Origin: Pasteurellaceae bacterium Orientalotternb1
Lineage (GTDB): Bacteria; Pseudomonadota; Gammaproteobacteria; Enterobacterales; Pasteurellaceae
DNA: 64,000 nt
Assembly (NCBI GenBank): GCA_011455275.1
Contig: CP015028.1
Coordinates: forward strand, 496,001 to 560,000
Direction of reading: 5' to 3'
Shown: in pieces, positions 28,064 to 39,360 of the stretch
Numbering within the stretch: the first letter of the stretch is position 1
Layout: every line of letters begins with the position of its first letter
Translations under genes and position numbers: made by a program
Notes under the pieces: model-generated
What the model was told of the DNA's origin: nothing
Seen by the model: only the letters and a program-made list of their open reading frames with translations
Database searches by the model: none

Positions 28064-28659
28064 CTAGGCTTACCATCATCAACACCCGCTGCGCTAACCT
28101 TTCTTCCGTCAAATTCGCCTTTGACCGTTTGGGTTATCACGCACAAATTACCGATAATATCGAGCAAATTAAATCCGCTGATAAGCTTATTTTACCCGGT
28201 GTGGGTACAGCAAAAGCTGCGATGCAAAACCTGACTGAGCTTGGTTTGATTGAGACCATTCAAACATTGACACAGCCTGTTTTAGGTATTTGCTTAGGTA
28301 TGCAATTAATGACCGAATACTCCGAAGAAGGCAATGTGGATTTATTAAAACTGATGACAGGGCGAACCGAGAAATTGCCTGATTGCCAATTGCCTTTGCC
28401 TTTGCCTCATATGGGCTGGAATAAGGTGCATTATCAAGCGGATCATCCGTTATTTGTGGATATTCCGCAACATAGCCATTTCTATTTTGTACATAGCTAC
28501 GGTGTGCTACCAAATGCACATACCGTTGCAACCTGCGATTACGGCGTGCCATTTTCGGCGGTGATTCAACACCATAATTTTTATGGTGTGCAATTCCACC
28601 CTGAGCGTTCGGGTAAAGTTGGATCGCAGTTATTGAGAAATTTTGTGGAGAAGATTTAG
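28051..28659 (+). CDS. hisH: Imidazole glycerol phosphate synthase, glutaminase subunit
   Basis: 202 residues, class I glutamine amidotransferase that feeds ammonia to HisF. The nucleophile Cys is in LGICLGMQLM near residue 83; the His-Glu pair is in GVQFHPERSG near 182. The N-terminal block reads INTRCANLSSVKFAF, where homologues usually have a D-T-G-C-A-N core, so two normally conserved residues (Asp and Gly) are replaced here by Asn and Arg. Start at ATG 28051 inside the HNH gene end. Followed by the transposase element rather than directly by hisA. Confidence 0.93.
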   Translation: MSKITRLTIINTRCANLSSVKFAFDRLGYHAQITDNIEQIKSADKLILPGVGTAKAAMQNLTELGLIETIQTLTQPVLGICLGMQLMTEYSEEGNVDLLKLMTGRTEKLPDCQLPLPLPHMGWNKVHYQADHPLFVDIPQHSHFYFVHSYGVLPNAHTVATCDYGVPFSAVIQHHNFYGVQFHPERSGKVGSQLLRNFVEKI

Positions 28660-28668
28660 CCCGTTTTT

Positions 28669-30775
<2,107 letters not shown>

Positions 30776-30776
<1 letters not shown>

Positions 30777-31363
30777 TGTGGGAAGGAATATTGTTAGACG
30801 TATTAAAACAAATTAAACCACTATTATCTATTTTTCTAGGAGCAGTCTGTTTTGTTTTTATATTAAAACTTTTTACAATTTTTCTGAGAAAAAGACGGAG
30901 ATACAAATATAGCCGATCTACTACGAATGTAATTTATAAACCGAATAATTTAGATATTTTATCAAAAGCTGACTTTACTAAGTCCCCTTTGCTGAATAAA
31001 AGTGAGGCGTTATTATGTTCTGAATTATCCCATTTCCTTGAGTCAAAACACCAACAACAGAGTTTTAAATTATTCTCTCAAGTTTCTATGGGGGAGTTTA
31101 TTCAATCAAAAAATGTTATGGCATTTAATTTGATTAATCGTAAGAGAGTGGATTTTCTAATTGTAGATCAACAATATAATCCCGTTGTTGTTATTGAATA
31201 TCAAGGTAGTGGACATTATCAAAATAATGCCGTTGAACGTGATGCAATAAAGAAAGAATGTTGTAGAAAAGCCAACATTGAGTATATTGAATTTAAACAA
31301 AATCATGATGAATTAGATTTTCAACGAGTTTCTAAAATTTTGAACGAGACATATCAAATATGA
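30776..31363 (+). CDS. DUF2726 protein with N-terminal membrane segment
   Basis: 195 residues. An N-terminal hydrophobic helix (about residues 12-35, [20 protein letters not shown]) is followed by an Arg/Lys-rich stretch and a C-terminal DUF2726 domain with the pattern [23 protein letters not shown] and RDAIKKECC, which resembles a PD-(D/E)XK nuclease-like core. AT-rich compared with hisF and hisI. It starts on the last base of the hisF stop and ends 7 bases before hisI, so it is translated as part of the operon. Function is unknown; nuclease-like but membrane-anchored. Confidence 0.8.
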
Positions 31364-31370
31364 GGGAAAA

Positions 31371-31985
31371 ATGTTAAACCAACTCCAAATCAACTGGCAA
31401 AAAGTCGATAACCTGCTTCCTGTGATTATCCAAAATGCAACCACTTGCGAAGTGTTAATGCTTGGCTATATGAATCAGGAAGCCTTACAGAAAACCCTAT
31501 CTGAAAAGCGAGTGACCTTTTTTTCTCGCACCAAAAATCGTTTATGGACGAAAGGTGAAACGTCGGGCAATTTTCTGAATGTTGTCGATATGAGCTTAGA
31601 TTGTGATAACGACACCTTGCTAATTTTAGTGAATCCTATCGGCGAGACTTGCCATACAGGGGCGGAAAGCTGCTTTTACCAATTTGAGCAAAAAGAACAG
31701 CTCGACTGGATTTTCTTTAGCAAATTAGAACGTTTGATCGCTAGCCGTAAAAATGCGGATCCTGAAAGCTCTTATACCGCCCAACTTTACGCAAAAGGCA
31801 CTAAACGTATTGCTCAAAAAGTGGGGGAAGAAGGGGTAGAAACTGCTTTAGCTGCCACAGTGAAAGATCGTAATGAAACCATTTGTGAAGCGGCTGATTT
31901 GGCATATCATCTCACCGTATTATTGCAAGATGCTGACTTGTCTTGGGCGGATGTCATCAGCAAATTAAAAGCACGTCATCAATAA
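31371..31985 (+). CDS. hisI: Bifunctional phosphoribosyl-AMP cyclohydrolase / phosphoribosyl-ATP pyrophosphatase
   Basis: HisIE of 204 residues. The N-terminal cyclohydrolase domain (about 1-110) shows the zinc motifs [15 protein letters not shown] and [15 protein letters not shown]; the C-terminal MazG-like pyrophosphatase domain shows [13 protein letters not shown] and [13 protein letters not shown]. Last gene of the his operon, closed by a strong terminator. The ribosome site GAGGGAAAA comes from the end of the DUF2726 gene. Catalyses steps two and three of the pathway. Confidence 0.97.
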   Translation: MLNQLQINWQKVDNLLPVIIQNATTCEVLMLGYMNQEALQKTLSEKRVTFFSRTKNRLWTKGETSGNFLNVVDMSLDCDNDTLLILVNPIGETCHTGAESCFYQFEQKEQLDWIFFSKLERLIASRKNADPESSYTAQLYAKGTKRIAQKVGEEGVETALAATVKDRNETICEAADLAYHLTVLLQDADLSWADVISKLKARHQ

Positions 31986-32014
31986 AAAATAGCTGGCATT
32001 GCCAGCTATTTTTT
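31984..32014. terminator. Bidirectional terminator ending the his operon
   Basis: AAAAAATAGCTGGC-att-GCCAGCTATTTTTT, a perfect 14-bp stem with a 3-base loop. It is shared with the convergent GT32 gene, whose stop codon overlaps its right end (32013-32015). Confidence 0.93.
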
Positions 32015-32798
32015 ACTTCAATAATTCTTCATTTTTCTTGTGGTTCCACTTGCCTCGTTTTTTATCCATATATTGGAAATATTCATTGGTAAATGTGCCC
32101 TGTGCACAAGTGAGTTTATCTCGACGGCTATTCACTGTTTTGCCTTCTAGGGCTTGATTAAGCGTAATCGGTCCTGTTAGACAAAATACACCGCCGTCAA
32201 TACGGCGTTGCTCAATATTATCAATAATAATATCCAAGGTCTCTTTCAAAAAGGGGTTACCTTTCTCACTGGCAAGGAAGAAATTGGTGTATTTATCACG
32301 GCGAGTGATCACTACTTCACTATCATTTTCTTTGATGATAGATGACAACGCCCAAACAAGGTGCCCATCAATATCCATATACACGCCACCTTCTTTGTAT
32401 AGTGTGAAAATTCGCCAAAAATCCGCTTGGGCCGCACCGTCTGTTAGCAGACTGTAAGCGGCAAAAGTGCGTTCATCCGCATTGGCTTTGATGTAACTTT
32501 CTCTCTCTTCCGTACTGACATAACGATAATCGTAACTTAATGAAAGCAAGCGGTTAAACAAGTAGTTGCAATACACAGGTAGCGTAACTTGGTTGCTGTA
32601 ATTGGTTTGCCAAATGGTTTTGGTAATACGATCTTGACGGTTGGAAGGCAATTTAGCGGGGCTAAATTCAGGAATAGTAAAACGTTTTTTGGGGAAAACC
32701 GCATGAAATGCGTAACTCGAAATTTTAATGATGTTACCAAGTAAACGGCAAAGTCCGTTGGAAAGGGTGATTAAAGATTCGTATTTTACTGTAGCCAT
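32013..32798 (-). CDS. GT32-family glycosyltransferase (LPS or capsule sugar transfer)
   Basis: 261 residues. The DXD-containing region [20 protein letters not shown] (near residue 140) and [18 protein letters not shown] just before it are the conserved core of the GT32/Och1-like glycosyltransferase family. The start [20 protein letters not shown] is hydrophobic enough to suggest weak membrane association. Sugar and acceptor unknown; in Pasteurellaceae these enzymes usually decorate LOS or surface glycans. A single gene, not part of the glycan cluster at 50-63 kb. It contains USS-like sites near 32550 and upstream at about 32860. Confidence 0.82.
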   Translation of the reverse strand: MATVKYESLITLSNGLCRLLGNIIKISSYAFHAVFPKKRFTIPEFSPAKLPSNRQDRITKTIWQTNYSNQVTLPVYCNYLFNRLLSLSYDYRYVSTEERESYIKANADERTFAAYSLLTDGAAQADFWRIFTLYKEGGVYMDIDGHLVWALSSIIKENDSEVVITRRDKYTNFFLASEKGNPFLKETLDIIIDNIEQRRIDGGVFCLTGPITLNQALEGKTVNSRRDKLTCAQGTFTNEYFQYMDKKRGKWNHKKNEELLK

Positions 32799-32923
32799 AT
32801 TAATGCCTTCTTCTTTTTAAATTTTTGTGGTTACTTTAGCACTTTCTGTGTGGCAAAAAAAGCAAGCGGCCAGATTTCCCGAAACTTTTGCAAATGTTGA
32901 GAAGGATCTGACCGCTTGTTGAA

Positions 32924-33883
32924 TTAGTAAATCGTCATCTGTCCTGCGTAAAGAATGAAATAACGCAAGCAAAGTACGCCAGTGAGAGCTGCAAAGGCGA
33001 GTAACAACATAAAACCTTTGTGATGTTTGAATTTTTCAGAGACAAGTAGATTGCTGATGAGTGGGAAGAGAATCCCTAAGCCCACAACGCCAGCCCAAAA
33101 TACATTTCCCCAGAAGCCTGATAAGGCATTTTCAACGGATACGGTTCTCTGCCCACCGCCGAAATAAAGGCTTGAGAAGAAACCGATCAACATCAATATT
33201 TCAAACACAACCGTTGGACGTTCCCATTTGTGTAAGAAATGAATTTCATCTGAATGAGTGGATTGTTTTCCAACTAATAACACCGCCACAATTAATGCTG
33301 CAATCCCTGATGATGTACCCGATGCTAGGAACAACGCAGGCAACCACAAGGTGTTGAGCATTGGGTAACTGATTAAATCGGATAACAGGAACCCTGTATA
33401 AACCCCGAGTAAAACCGCCAATACAAGCAGGAAAATTTCAATTGGATTGATGAATTTTTCTGCAGTTTTAATTAGCTTTACTACAAATTTTAGGGCTGGC
33501 ACAAAGCGGTTGATAAGCCTTTCAATCCACTCTCTGAAAATGATCGCAATCCATAAGAAGATTACTGCCATATAGACTTGGAACAGGAGAACCCCCATCG
33601 ACATAATCGAGTCGAACTGATAGTTGAACATCAAATACCAGAACGTCCAAGGCTTAGTTAAGTGGAAAATTAACAACAGCAAGCCAATTATCACTGTACT
33701 TGGTGCAAGCACTGCCGTACTGCGGATAATCCAACTCTCGCTTGGGTTCGCTAATTTACGGCAGCGTCGATAAAGTACCGCCAAAAGTGTTGAACCCGAT
33801 GCGACTCCGAGCAAAAACAGGTAGATCGCAATGGTGGAATCCCAAACTAAATTCGGGGTTTGGAATGGAACATAGTCGTTCAT
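32924..33883 (-). CDS. nrfD: NrfD, menaquinol-oxidising membrane subunit of formate-dependent nitrite reductase
   Basis: 319 residues with about eight to nine hydrophobic helices, the quinol-oxidising anchor of the Nrf system. The N-terminal part VPFQTPNLVWDSTIAIYLF and the conserved loop SYPMLNTLWLPALFLASGTSSG are typical. It passes electrons to NrfC and on to NrfB/NrfA in the periplasm, with menaquinone made by MenA. Its start overlaps nrfC by one base (TAATG), so translation is coupled. Last gene of the operon. Confidence 0.95.
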   Translation of the reverse strand: MNDYVPFQTPNLVWDSTIAIYLFLLGVASGSTLLAVLYRRCRKLANPSESWIIRSTAVLAPSTVIIGLLLLIFHLTKPWTFWYLMFNYQFDSIMSMGVLLFQVYMAVIFLWIAIIFREWIERLINRFVPALKFVVKLIKTAEKFINPIEIFLLVLAVLLGVYTGFLLSDLISYPMLNTLWLPALFLASGTSSGIAALIVAVLLVGKQSTHSDEIHFLHKWERPTVVFEILMLIGFFSSLYFGGGQRTVSVENALSGFWGNVFWAGVVGLGILFPLISNLLVSEKFKHHKGFMLLLAFAALTGVLCLRYFILYAGQMTIY

Positions 33884-34563
33884 TATTTTTTCTCCCCTGC
33901 TTTAAATGGAATGTGATAAAGGTTCGGTTCGGTACCGAGTGGCACTTTGGTACGATAGGTTTCGTTCTCGCGAATTTTGATTGAAACCGCACTGTTTGGA
34001 TCGTTCAAATCGCCAAAGGTTAAGGCTTTCGTTGGGCAAATTTCCACACAAGCAGGTTCCTTGCCTACTGCTAAGTTGGTATCACGACAGAAGTTACATT
34101 TATCTGCGGATTTTTTCTCTGGGTGGATAAAACGCACACGGTACGGACACACGGCGATACAGTACTGGCAGCCAACGCACAAATCAGGATTGACATCAAC
34201 AATCCCCGTTTCTTTGTCCACAAAAGACGCACCAGTTGGGCAAACTTGCACACAAGGGGCGTTGGAACAGTGTTGGCACGATTGACGGAAAAATTCGTAC
34301 TGAACGTTTGGAAATTCGCCATAAGGCTGGCTACGCAGGATTTCTAGACGAGAAACACCTTCGGGAACCTTGTTGGTTTCACGGCAAGCGTCCATACAAG
34401 CCGTGCAACCAATACAGGCTTTTTCATCATGCACCATGGCGTAGCGAATGGTTTTCTTTTCACTCTCTGTCGCAAGGCTGATTGAGCTGGTAGCAAACCC
34501 AGAGCTTGCTACCACGGCTAAGGCACTTGCACCAGAGACGAAGTCTCGGCGGGAGCAACTCAT
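33883..34563 (-). CDS. nrfC: NrfC, iron-sulfur subunit of formate-dependent nitrite reductase
   Basis: 226 residues. A twin-arginine signal is seen in CSRRDFVSGASALAV at residues 3-17, as for E. coli NrfC. Four ferredoxin-type [4Fe-4S] clusters: CIGCTACMDAC, CQHCSNAPCVQVCP, CVGCQYCIAVCP and CNFCRD with CVEICP. Electrons flow from NrfD through NrfC to NrfB. Overlaps nrfB by 4 bases (ATGA) and nrfD by one base. Confidence 0.96.
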   Translation of the reverse strand: MSCSRRDFVSGASALAVVASSGFATSSISLATESEKKTIRYAMVHDEKACIGCTACMDACRETNKVPEGVSRLEILRSQPYGEFPNVQYEFFRQSCQHCSNAPCVQVCPTGASFVDKETGIVDVNPDLCVGCQYCIAVCPYRVRFIHPEKKSADKCNFCRDTNLAVGKEPACVEICPTKALTFGDLNDPNSAVSIKIRENETYRTKVPLGTEPNLYHIPFKAGEKK

Positions 34564-35189
34564 TTTTTATCCTTAGCTTCTTCAATGTTTTTAGTGGTTC
34601 TTGCGTGAATGCGGCTGTGGCAATCTACACACAATTTCACACGTTGTTTCGGCTCGGTAGCTTTCATCGGCTCCGTTTCAGGGTGAAGTTGGTGACAGTT
34701 AGTACAGGTCATTTTCATTGCGTGGGTATCGTGTGCCCAGAAACTTGCACGAAGTTTGTCTGGTGTGTGGCACGCAAAACAGACTTGATTTTGCTCCGCC
34801 ACAGAACGTTCTAACTCTTTGTTTTTTGCTTTACCGAAAGCGTTAAAACGCATCACATCTTTCACACCTTTGCGGTGATTTTCAGAAATATTGCCGTGGC
34901 AGCTTACACAAGTGAGCGGTTTACCCGTATTGGGGCTGATGGTCTCTTTTTGGAAGTGCTTACCTTTATGCTCAAATTTGGAGAAGCGTCCGTGGCAGTC
35001 CACGCAGTATTTGTTTGGATCACGGCGAGCATCTTTTACCATGGTGGCATCATCAGCGGTTTCTTCCCACATTGATTTTGGCAACGGCGGCATTTCCGCC
35101 ATTGCGGTTGATGTAATTGCAAAAAATCCCGCTAAAGTGACCGCTTGTAGTAGGGCGAATCGCCCTACTTTTGAGATGATATTTTTCAT
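34560..35189 (-). CDS. nrfB: NrfB, pentaheme cytochrome c partner of nitrite reductase
   Basis: 209 residues, with a Sec signal (LLQAVTLAGFFAITSTAMA, roughly residues 13-31) and five CxxCH hemes: CVDCH, CVSCH, CFACH, CTNCH and a second CVDCH. Periplasmic electron carrier from NrfC to NrfA. It follows nrfA by 19 bp. A USS lies in the signal-peptide coding part (ACCGCTTGT near 35140). Sequence looks complete. Confidence 0.95.
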   Translation of the reverse strand: MKNIISKVGRFALLQAVTLAGFFAITSTAMAEMPPLPKSMWEETADDATMVKDARRDPNKYCVDCHGRFSKFEHKGKHFQKETISPNTGKPLTCVSCHGNISENHRKGVKDVMRFNAFGKAKNKELERSVAEQNQVCFACHTPDKLRASFWAHDTHAMKMTCTNCHQLHPETEPMKATEPKQRVKLCVDCHSRIHARTTKNIEEAKDKK

Positions 35190-35208
35190 AGAAACCTCAA
35201 CTTATGGA

Positions 35209-36665
35209 TTATTTTGCGTCTGCTGGAAGTAAACCTTTTTTCTTCGCTTCTTCTTCCCATTGAGGTACCACGGTGCGTAAAAATTCTTCTTTCTCACGCT
35301 TACCTTTTGCATAGTCGATACCCATTACCGCTTGTGCTTTCTCTTTTGTTGAGATATCTGGAATGTCGATTTCGTGAGTAATGCCGTGAATGGCTAACAC
35401 GCGAGCCAGTTTGGTACGAGCATCTGCTGCTTTATCTAACCCTGTACCAAGCACTCGCAATAACACATCAGGAGCGTGCATATGTCCACCGTGGCTTGCT
35501 GCTGAATAATCCCAACGCCATTGAGCGTGACGAATATCTTGCAATGCCGCTTTCATTTCTTCTTCGGTTGCACCTGCATCCCAAGCGGCTTTCGCTTCAA
35601 AGTGAGCACGTACAATTTGATCTTCTAAACGGATCATCACGTCTTTCACTTCTTTTTTGTGAGCTTTCACACGTTCTTGCAGACTCTCTTTGCTTTGCTC
35701 GTGACAGGTTTTGCAAGTGAATTCAAAGTTATCAAACGGATTGCCAATTTTGTGATCGGTGTAGATTTTGCCATCTTTGCTTTCTACTTTTGGCATATGG
35801 CAGTCAATACAAGTTACCCCATTTTTGCCGTGTGTACCCAATGACCAAATTTCAAAGTCTGGGTGCTGTGCTTTCAACATTGGGGCTTTTGAAAGAGAGT
35901 GTGTCCAATCTTTGAATTCAATTTCGTCATAGTATTTTTCGATGCTGTCTACATCCACCCCATTATCCCATGGGAAAGTGACTGCTTTGGTTTTGCCTGC
36001 GAAGTAGTATTCCACGTGGCAGTTCGCACAAACGGCAACGCGTTTGCCGTGTTTGTCGAGCTGGTCAAATTTCCAACCCACTGTTTCTAATGCACGTAGA
36101 ACGTATGGACGTGCAACACGTAGAGCAGGTTTTCCCTCTTGGAATTCTTTTGAAGTCGTATCGTGACAGTCGGCACAGCCGATAGCGTTCACCATTTCGG
36201 CACCGTATTTCGCCCATTTTGCATCGAAATAGCCATCTTCGCCTTTTTCTGCGATCAAGCGAGGTACATCAGGACCTTTACAAGCCCAACACGCCATAGA
36301 TTGCGGGCCCGAATCGCCATCTTTTGGTGCTCCAGTACGTAAAATGTTACGCACATCGGTAATCGCATAGTAGTGACCACGTGGTTTGTTGTAATCGTGT
36401 GAGAATAAATATCCCCCCAAAGCACGACCATCCGTGGATCTTCTTCAAGGGCACTATCAACTTGTTCAGAGTCTTTTGTCGCAGCCCAAGATTGGTATTG
36501 GAGTGGATATTTCTCTGCAAAGGTATGGTTTGCAGATTCAATTTTGAGATCGGGTTTTGGTCCTTCATAACTGGCTGGCACACCTGCCCACGCCATTGAT
36601 AAACACCCTAACGTCGTTGTTAAAGCCAACAGGCTATTTTGAAGTTTTTTGCTAACGTGTTTCAC
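35209..36665 (-). pseudogene. nrfA: Cytochrome c nitrite reductase NrfA, single-base frame break
   Basis: Ammonia-forming pentaheme nitrite reductase, expected near 485 residues. The first frame starts at 36665 with a signal peptide (MKHVSKKLQNSLLALTTTLG) and runs to [10 protein letters not shown]. The rest continues in another frame from the G6 tract (36413-36418, read on the minus strand) as [21 protein letters not shown]. One additional G gives [11 protein letters not shown] and restores the full gene. All hemes are in the second part: the lysine-ligated active site CWACK, then CADCH, CANCH, CIDCH and CKTCH. It heads the operon nrfABCD. Everything downstream is intact, so the break is either an assembly error or a recent/phase-variable event. 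Confidence 0.9.
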
Positions 36666-36783
36666 GAGAGCCTCCCACGCTGTAAAGTAAATGATAACTT
36701 TTCTTATTTAAAAACAATAAGATAAATGAAAATAACTTAATGGTGAGCGTAATGAAAAACTGACAGATTTGCTAGGGCTTAGC

Positions 36784-36806
36784 GACCTAGTTTTTTGAAC
36801 TAGGTC
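36784..36806. promoter_or_regulatory. Perfect palindrome in the nrfA-yidC divergent region
   Basis: GACCTAGTT-ttttg-AACTAGGTC, a 9-bp perfect inverted repeat with a 5-base centre. The 405-bp gap 36666-37070 otherwise holds an FNR-like site, AT-rich DNA and one USS near 36986. The palindrome may be an operator or a hairpin; no regulator is identified. Confidence 0.5.
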
Positions 36807-36847
36807 AAATTTTAGGTGAATAAATATCGCTTTCTTGCAAGGTATTT

Positions 36848-36861
36848 TTGATAAGTATAAA
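36848..36861 (-). promoter_or_regulatory. Putative FNR site upstream of nrfA
   Basis: TTGATAAGTATAAA (read on minus as TTTATACTTATCAA) matches the FNR consensus TTGATnnnnATCAA with 2 mismatches. It lies about 185 bp before the nrfA start, plausible for anaerobic activation of the nrf operon, which needs FNR in E. coli and Haemophilus. Confidence 0.5.
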
Positions 36862-37070
36862 AGATAAACAGATAGTGCATTATCGGTTGATTGAAGCAGA
36901 CTATTACATGCAGGGCGACATTTACTAAATGTTCTATTTATCTCGTTTATTTGGGGATAATTTGCAAAAAATCGCTGTGATCTGACCGCTTGTTACGTAA
37001 AAGGCGTTGGCGAGTTAAGCAACCTATATTAGAATAAGCACTTTTCTATTTAACTAACAGAGAACTTAAA

Positions 37071-38708
37071 ATGAACTCAAACCGTAGTTTACTGATTATG
37101 GGTTTACTGCTTGTGTCGTTCTTGATTTTTACTCAATGGCAACAGGATTATGACCCTGAAATCCAAGCACAAAAACAAGCTGCAATGGCACAACAGCAAG
37201 CCGCTCAACAATCGAGTGATGTCCCAGCTTCTTCTAATTCAAATTCTGCGATTAATCAGCAAGCGACTCAAGGCAAAACCATTGTGCTTGAAAGCGATGT
37301 GTTGCGTTTAACAGTAGATACCTTAGGTGGTGATGTTATTGATTCCGATTTATTAAAATTCAATTCGGAATTGAACTCAAATACGCCATTTGCGCTTTTG
37401 CAAAACAATGACAAAGTACTCTATGTTGCCCAAAGCGGTTTAGTCGGTAAGAACGGGATTGATACCAACGCAGGTCGTGCACAATATCAAGCAACAGCGG
37501 ATAAATTCGTATTGGCAGAAGGTGAAGAGACGCTAAATGTTCCACTTGTGTTGGAAAAAGAGGGCGTAACATATACTAAAACCTTCACGTTAAAGCGTGG
37601 TAGCTATGACATTGCCGTAAATTATACGATCAAAAATGAGACAGGCGAAACGCTTGAAGTACAGCCATACGGTCAAATTAAACACAGTTTAGTGGAAAAT
37701 TCAGGCAATTTTGCCATGCCAACCTATACTGGCGGAGCCTACTCTTCTTCAGAAGTAAACTATAAAAAATATAGTTTCGACGATATGGCGAAAGCAAATT
37801 TATCGATTGATACTAAAGCAGGTTGGGCAGCGATTTTGCAACACTATTTCGTGTCAGCGTGGATCCCAAATCAAGATGCGGAGAACAACCTTTACACCCG
37901 TACAAGTAACGGTGTTGGCACCATCGGTTACCGTGGTCCTGTTACGCAAGTCGCACCAAACAGCGAAGCAACCATCAAATCGAATTTATGGACAGGTCCA
38001 AAAGATCAAAAAGCGATGGAGCAAGCAGCCAATCACTTTGAGTTAACCGTGGATTATGGCTGGGCATGGTTTATCGCAAAACCATTGTTCTGGTTACTCA
38101 CTAATATCCAAAAATTGGTAGTGAACTGGGGCGTGGCAATTATTTGTGTCACAATTGTAGTAAAAACCATTCTTTATCCACTGACCAAAGCACAATATAC
38201 CTCTATGGCAAAAATGCGGATGTTACAACCACGTCTTCAAGAAATGCGTGAACGTTTCGGTGATGACCGCCAACGTATGAGCCAAGAGATGATGAAGCTC
38301 TACAAAGAAGAAAAAGTGAACCCAATGGGAGGGTGTTTACCAATTCTTCTACAAATGCCGATTTTCATCGCATTATATTGGACCTTTATGGAAGCGGTGG
38401 AACTTCGTCATGCACCATTCTTCGGCTGGATCCAAGACTTGTCCGCACAAGATCCATATTACATTTTGCCGTTATTAATGGGTGGCTCAATGTTCTTGTT
38501 GCAAAAAATGTCGCCAACACCAGTGGCTGATCCAATGCAACAAAAAGTGATGACCTTTATGCCAGTATTATTTACGGTGTTCTTCCTATGGTTCCCGTCA
38601 GGCTTGGTGCTTTACTGGTTGACGTCTAACTTAATTACCATTGTTCAACAATGGTTGATTTACCGTAATTTAGAGAAAAAAGGCTTGCACACCCGTGCTA
38701 AGAAATAA
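37071..38708 (+). CDS. yidC: Membrane protein insertase YidC
   Basis: 545 residues, the Gram-negative form: an N-terminal signal-anchor helix ([19 protein letters not shown]), a large periplasmic domain (about 60-330), then five conserved helices. Motif [23 protein letters not shown] is the cytoplasmic loop before the groove; [18 protein letters not shown] contains the substrate-contact helix. It inserts and folds inner-membrane proteins alone or with SecYEG. It usually follows rnpA/yidD and precedes mnmE; here neither is adjacent, since the divergent nrf operon is upstream and a YchJ gene is downstream. Confidence 0.97.
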   Translation: MNSNRSLLIMGLLLVSFLIFTQWQQDYDPEIQAQKQAAMAQQQAAQQSSDVPASSNSNSAINQQATQGKTIVLESDVLRLTVDTLGGDVIDSDLLKFNSELNSNTPFALLQNNDKVLYVAQSGLVGKNGIDTNAGRAQYQATADKFVLAEGEETLNVPLVLEKEGVTYTKTFTLKRGSYDIAVNYTIKNETGETLEVQPYGQIKHSLVENSGNFAMPTYTGGAYSSSEVNYKKYSFDDMAKANLSIDTKAGWAAILQHYFVSAWIPNQDAENNLYTRTSNGVGTIGYRGPVTQVAPNSEATIKSNLWTGPKDQKAMEQAANHFELTVDYGWAWFIAKPLFWLLTNIQKLVVNWGVAIICVTIVVKTILYPLTKAQYTSMAKMRMLQPRLQEMRERFGDDRQRMSQEMMKLYKEEKVNPMGGCLPILLQMPIFIALYWTFMEAVELRHAPFFGWIQDLSAQDPYYILPLLMGGSMFLLQKMSPTPVADPMQQKVMTFMPVLFTVFFLWFPSGLVLYWLTSNLITIVQQWLIYRNLEKKGLHTRAKK

Positions 38709-38717
38709 TTAACCGAT

Positions 38718-38744
38718 AAAACCTGCGTCACCACGCAGGTTTTT
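38718..38744 (+). terminator. Rho-independent terminator of yidC
   Basis: AAAACCTGCGT-cacc-ACGCAGGTTTTT, 11-bp stem with a 4-base loop and T tail, 9 bp after the yidC stop. Confidence 0.93.
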
Positions 38745-38757
38745 ACATTCTAAGCTC

Positions 38758-38815
38758 ACAAGCGGTCAGTTCTGTTCAATAATTTGCAAAAAATTCTGCG
38801 GAACTGACCGCTTGT
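38758..38815. terminator. Inverted USS pair between yidC and ychJ
   Basis: ACAAGCGGTCAGTTC (38758-38772) pairs with GAACTGACCGCTTGT (38801-38815) around an AT-rich loop with TTTGCAAAAAA. It follows the yidC terminator and precedes the next gene by 17 bp. Confidence 0.6.
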
Positions 38816-38832
38816 ATGACAGGGAGATAAAT

Positions 38833-39303
38833 ATGTCTGAATGCCCTTGCCAATCTGGATTATGTTATCAAATATGTTGTGAGCCTTTCCATTTACAACA
38901 AAGCTATCCAGACACCGCAGAACAACTGATGCGTTCCCGTTATACTGCGTACACACAATGCAATATTGAATATATTGTGGCAACAACAGTACCAAATCAG
39001 CAGGCACAGCTTGATCAAGCCGCAATGAAACAGTGGGCAGAAACCACTCATTGGGTAGGATTAGAGATTGTGGCACACACACCAAACATCTCTAAAATTC
39101 ATTCCACCGTAGAATTTAAAGCGATGTTTCAAACGCCAAACGGCATTGAGAACCACCATGAATGTTCACTTTTTGTGAAAATAAATGAGCGGTGGTATTT
39201 TGTTGATCCTACTGTGGCACAACCAAGCCAAAAGTCGCCTTGCATTTGCGGATCAGGAAAGAAATTTAAGCATTGTTGTGGGAAATCTACCCACTTTTGT
39301 TAA
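38833..39303 (+). CDS. YchJ/UPF0225-family SEC-C metal-binding protein
   Basis: 156 residues, start at ATG 38833 (MSECPCQSG); an upstream in-frame ATG at 38812 translates the end of the USS and has no better ribosome site (GGGAG lies before 38833). Cysteine clusters at both ends: [14 protein letters not shown] near the N-terminus and [18 protein letters not shown] at the C-terminus, the SEC-C zinc-binding motif. Middle part ([20 protein letters not shown]) is the conserved NTF2-like/UPF0225 core. Function of this family is not known; SEC-C motifs bind zinc and proteins such as SecB. Confidence 0.85.
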   Translation: MSECPCQSGLCYQICCEPFHLQQSYPDTAEQLMRSRYTAYTQCNIEYIVATTVPNQQAQLDQAAMKQWAETTHWVGLEIVAHTPNISKIHSTVEFKAMFQTPNGIENHHECSLFVKINERWYFVDPTVAQPSQKSPCICGSGKKFKHCCGKSTHFC

Positions 39304-39360
39304 TTTTTATTAAAATTTGATTATATTTCAATTGGTTATATTTATTAAAGGAGGCCTTAT

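Noticed and set aside
36666-37070. rnpA/rpmH or an RNA gene upstream of yidC
   Set aside because: No protein frame or tRNA/RNA-like structure fits; the region looks regulatory.
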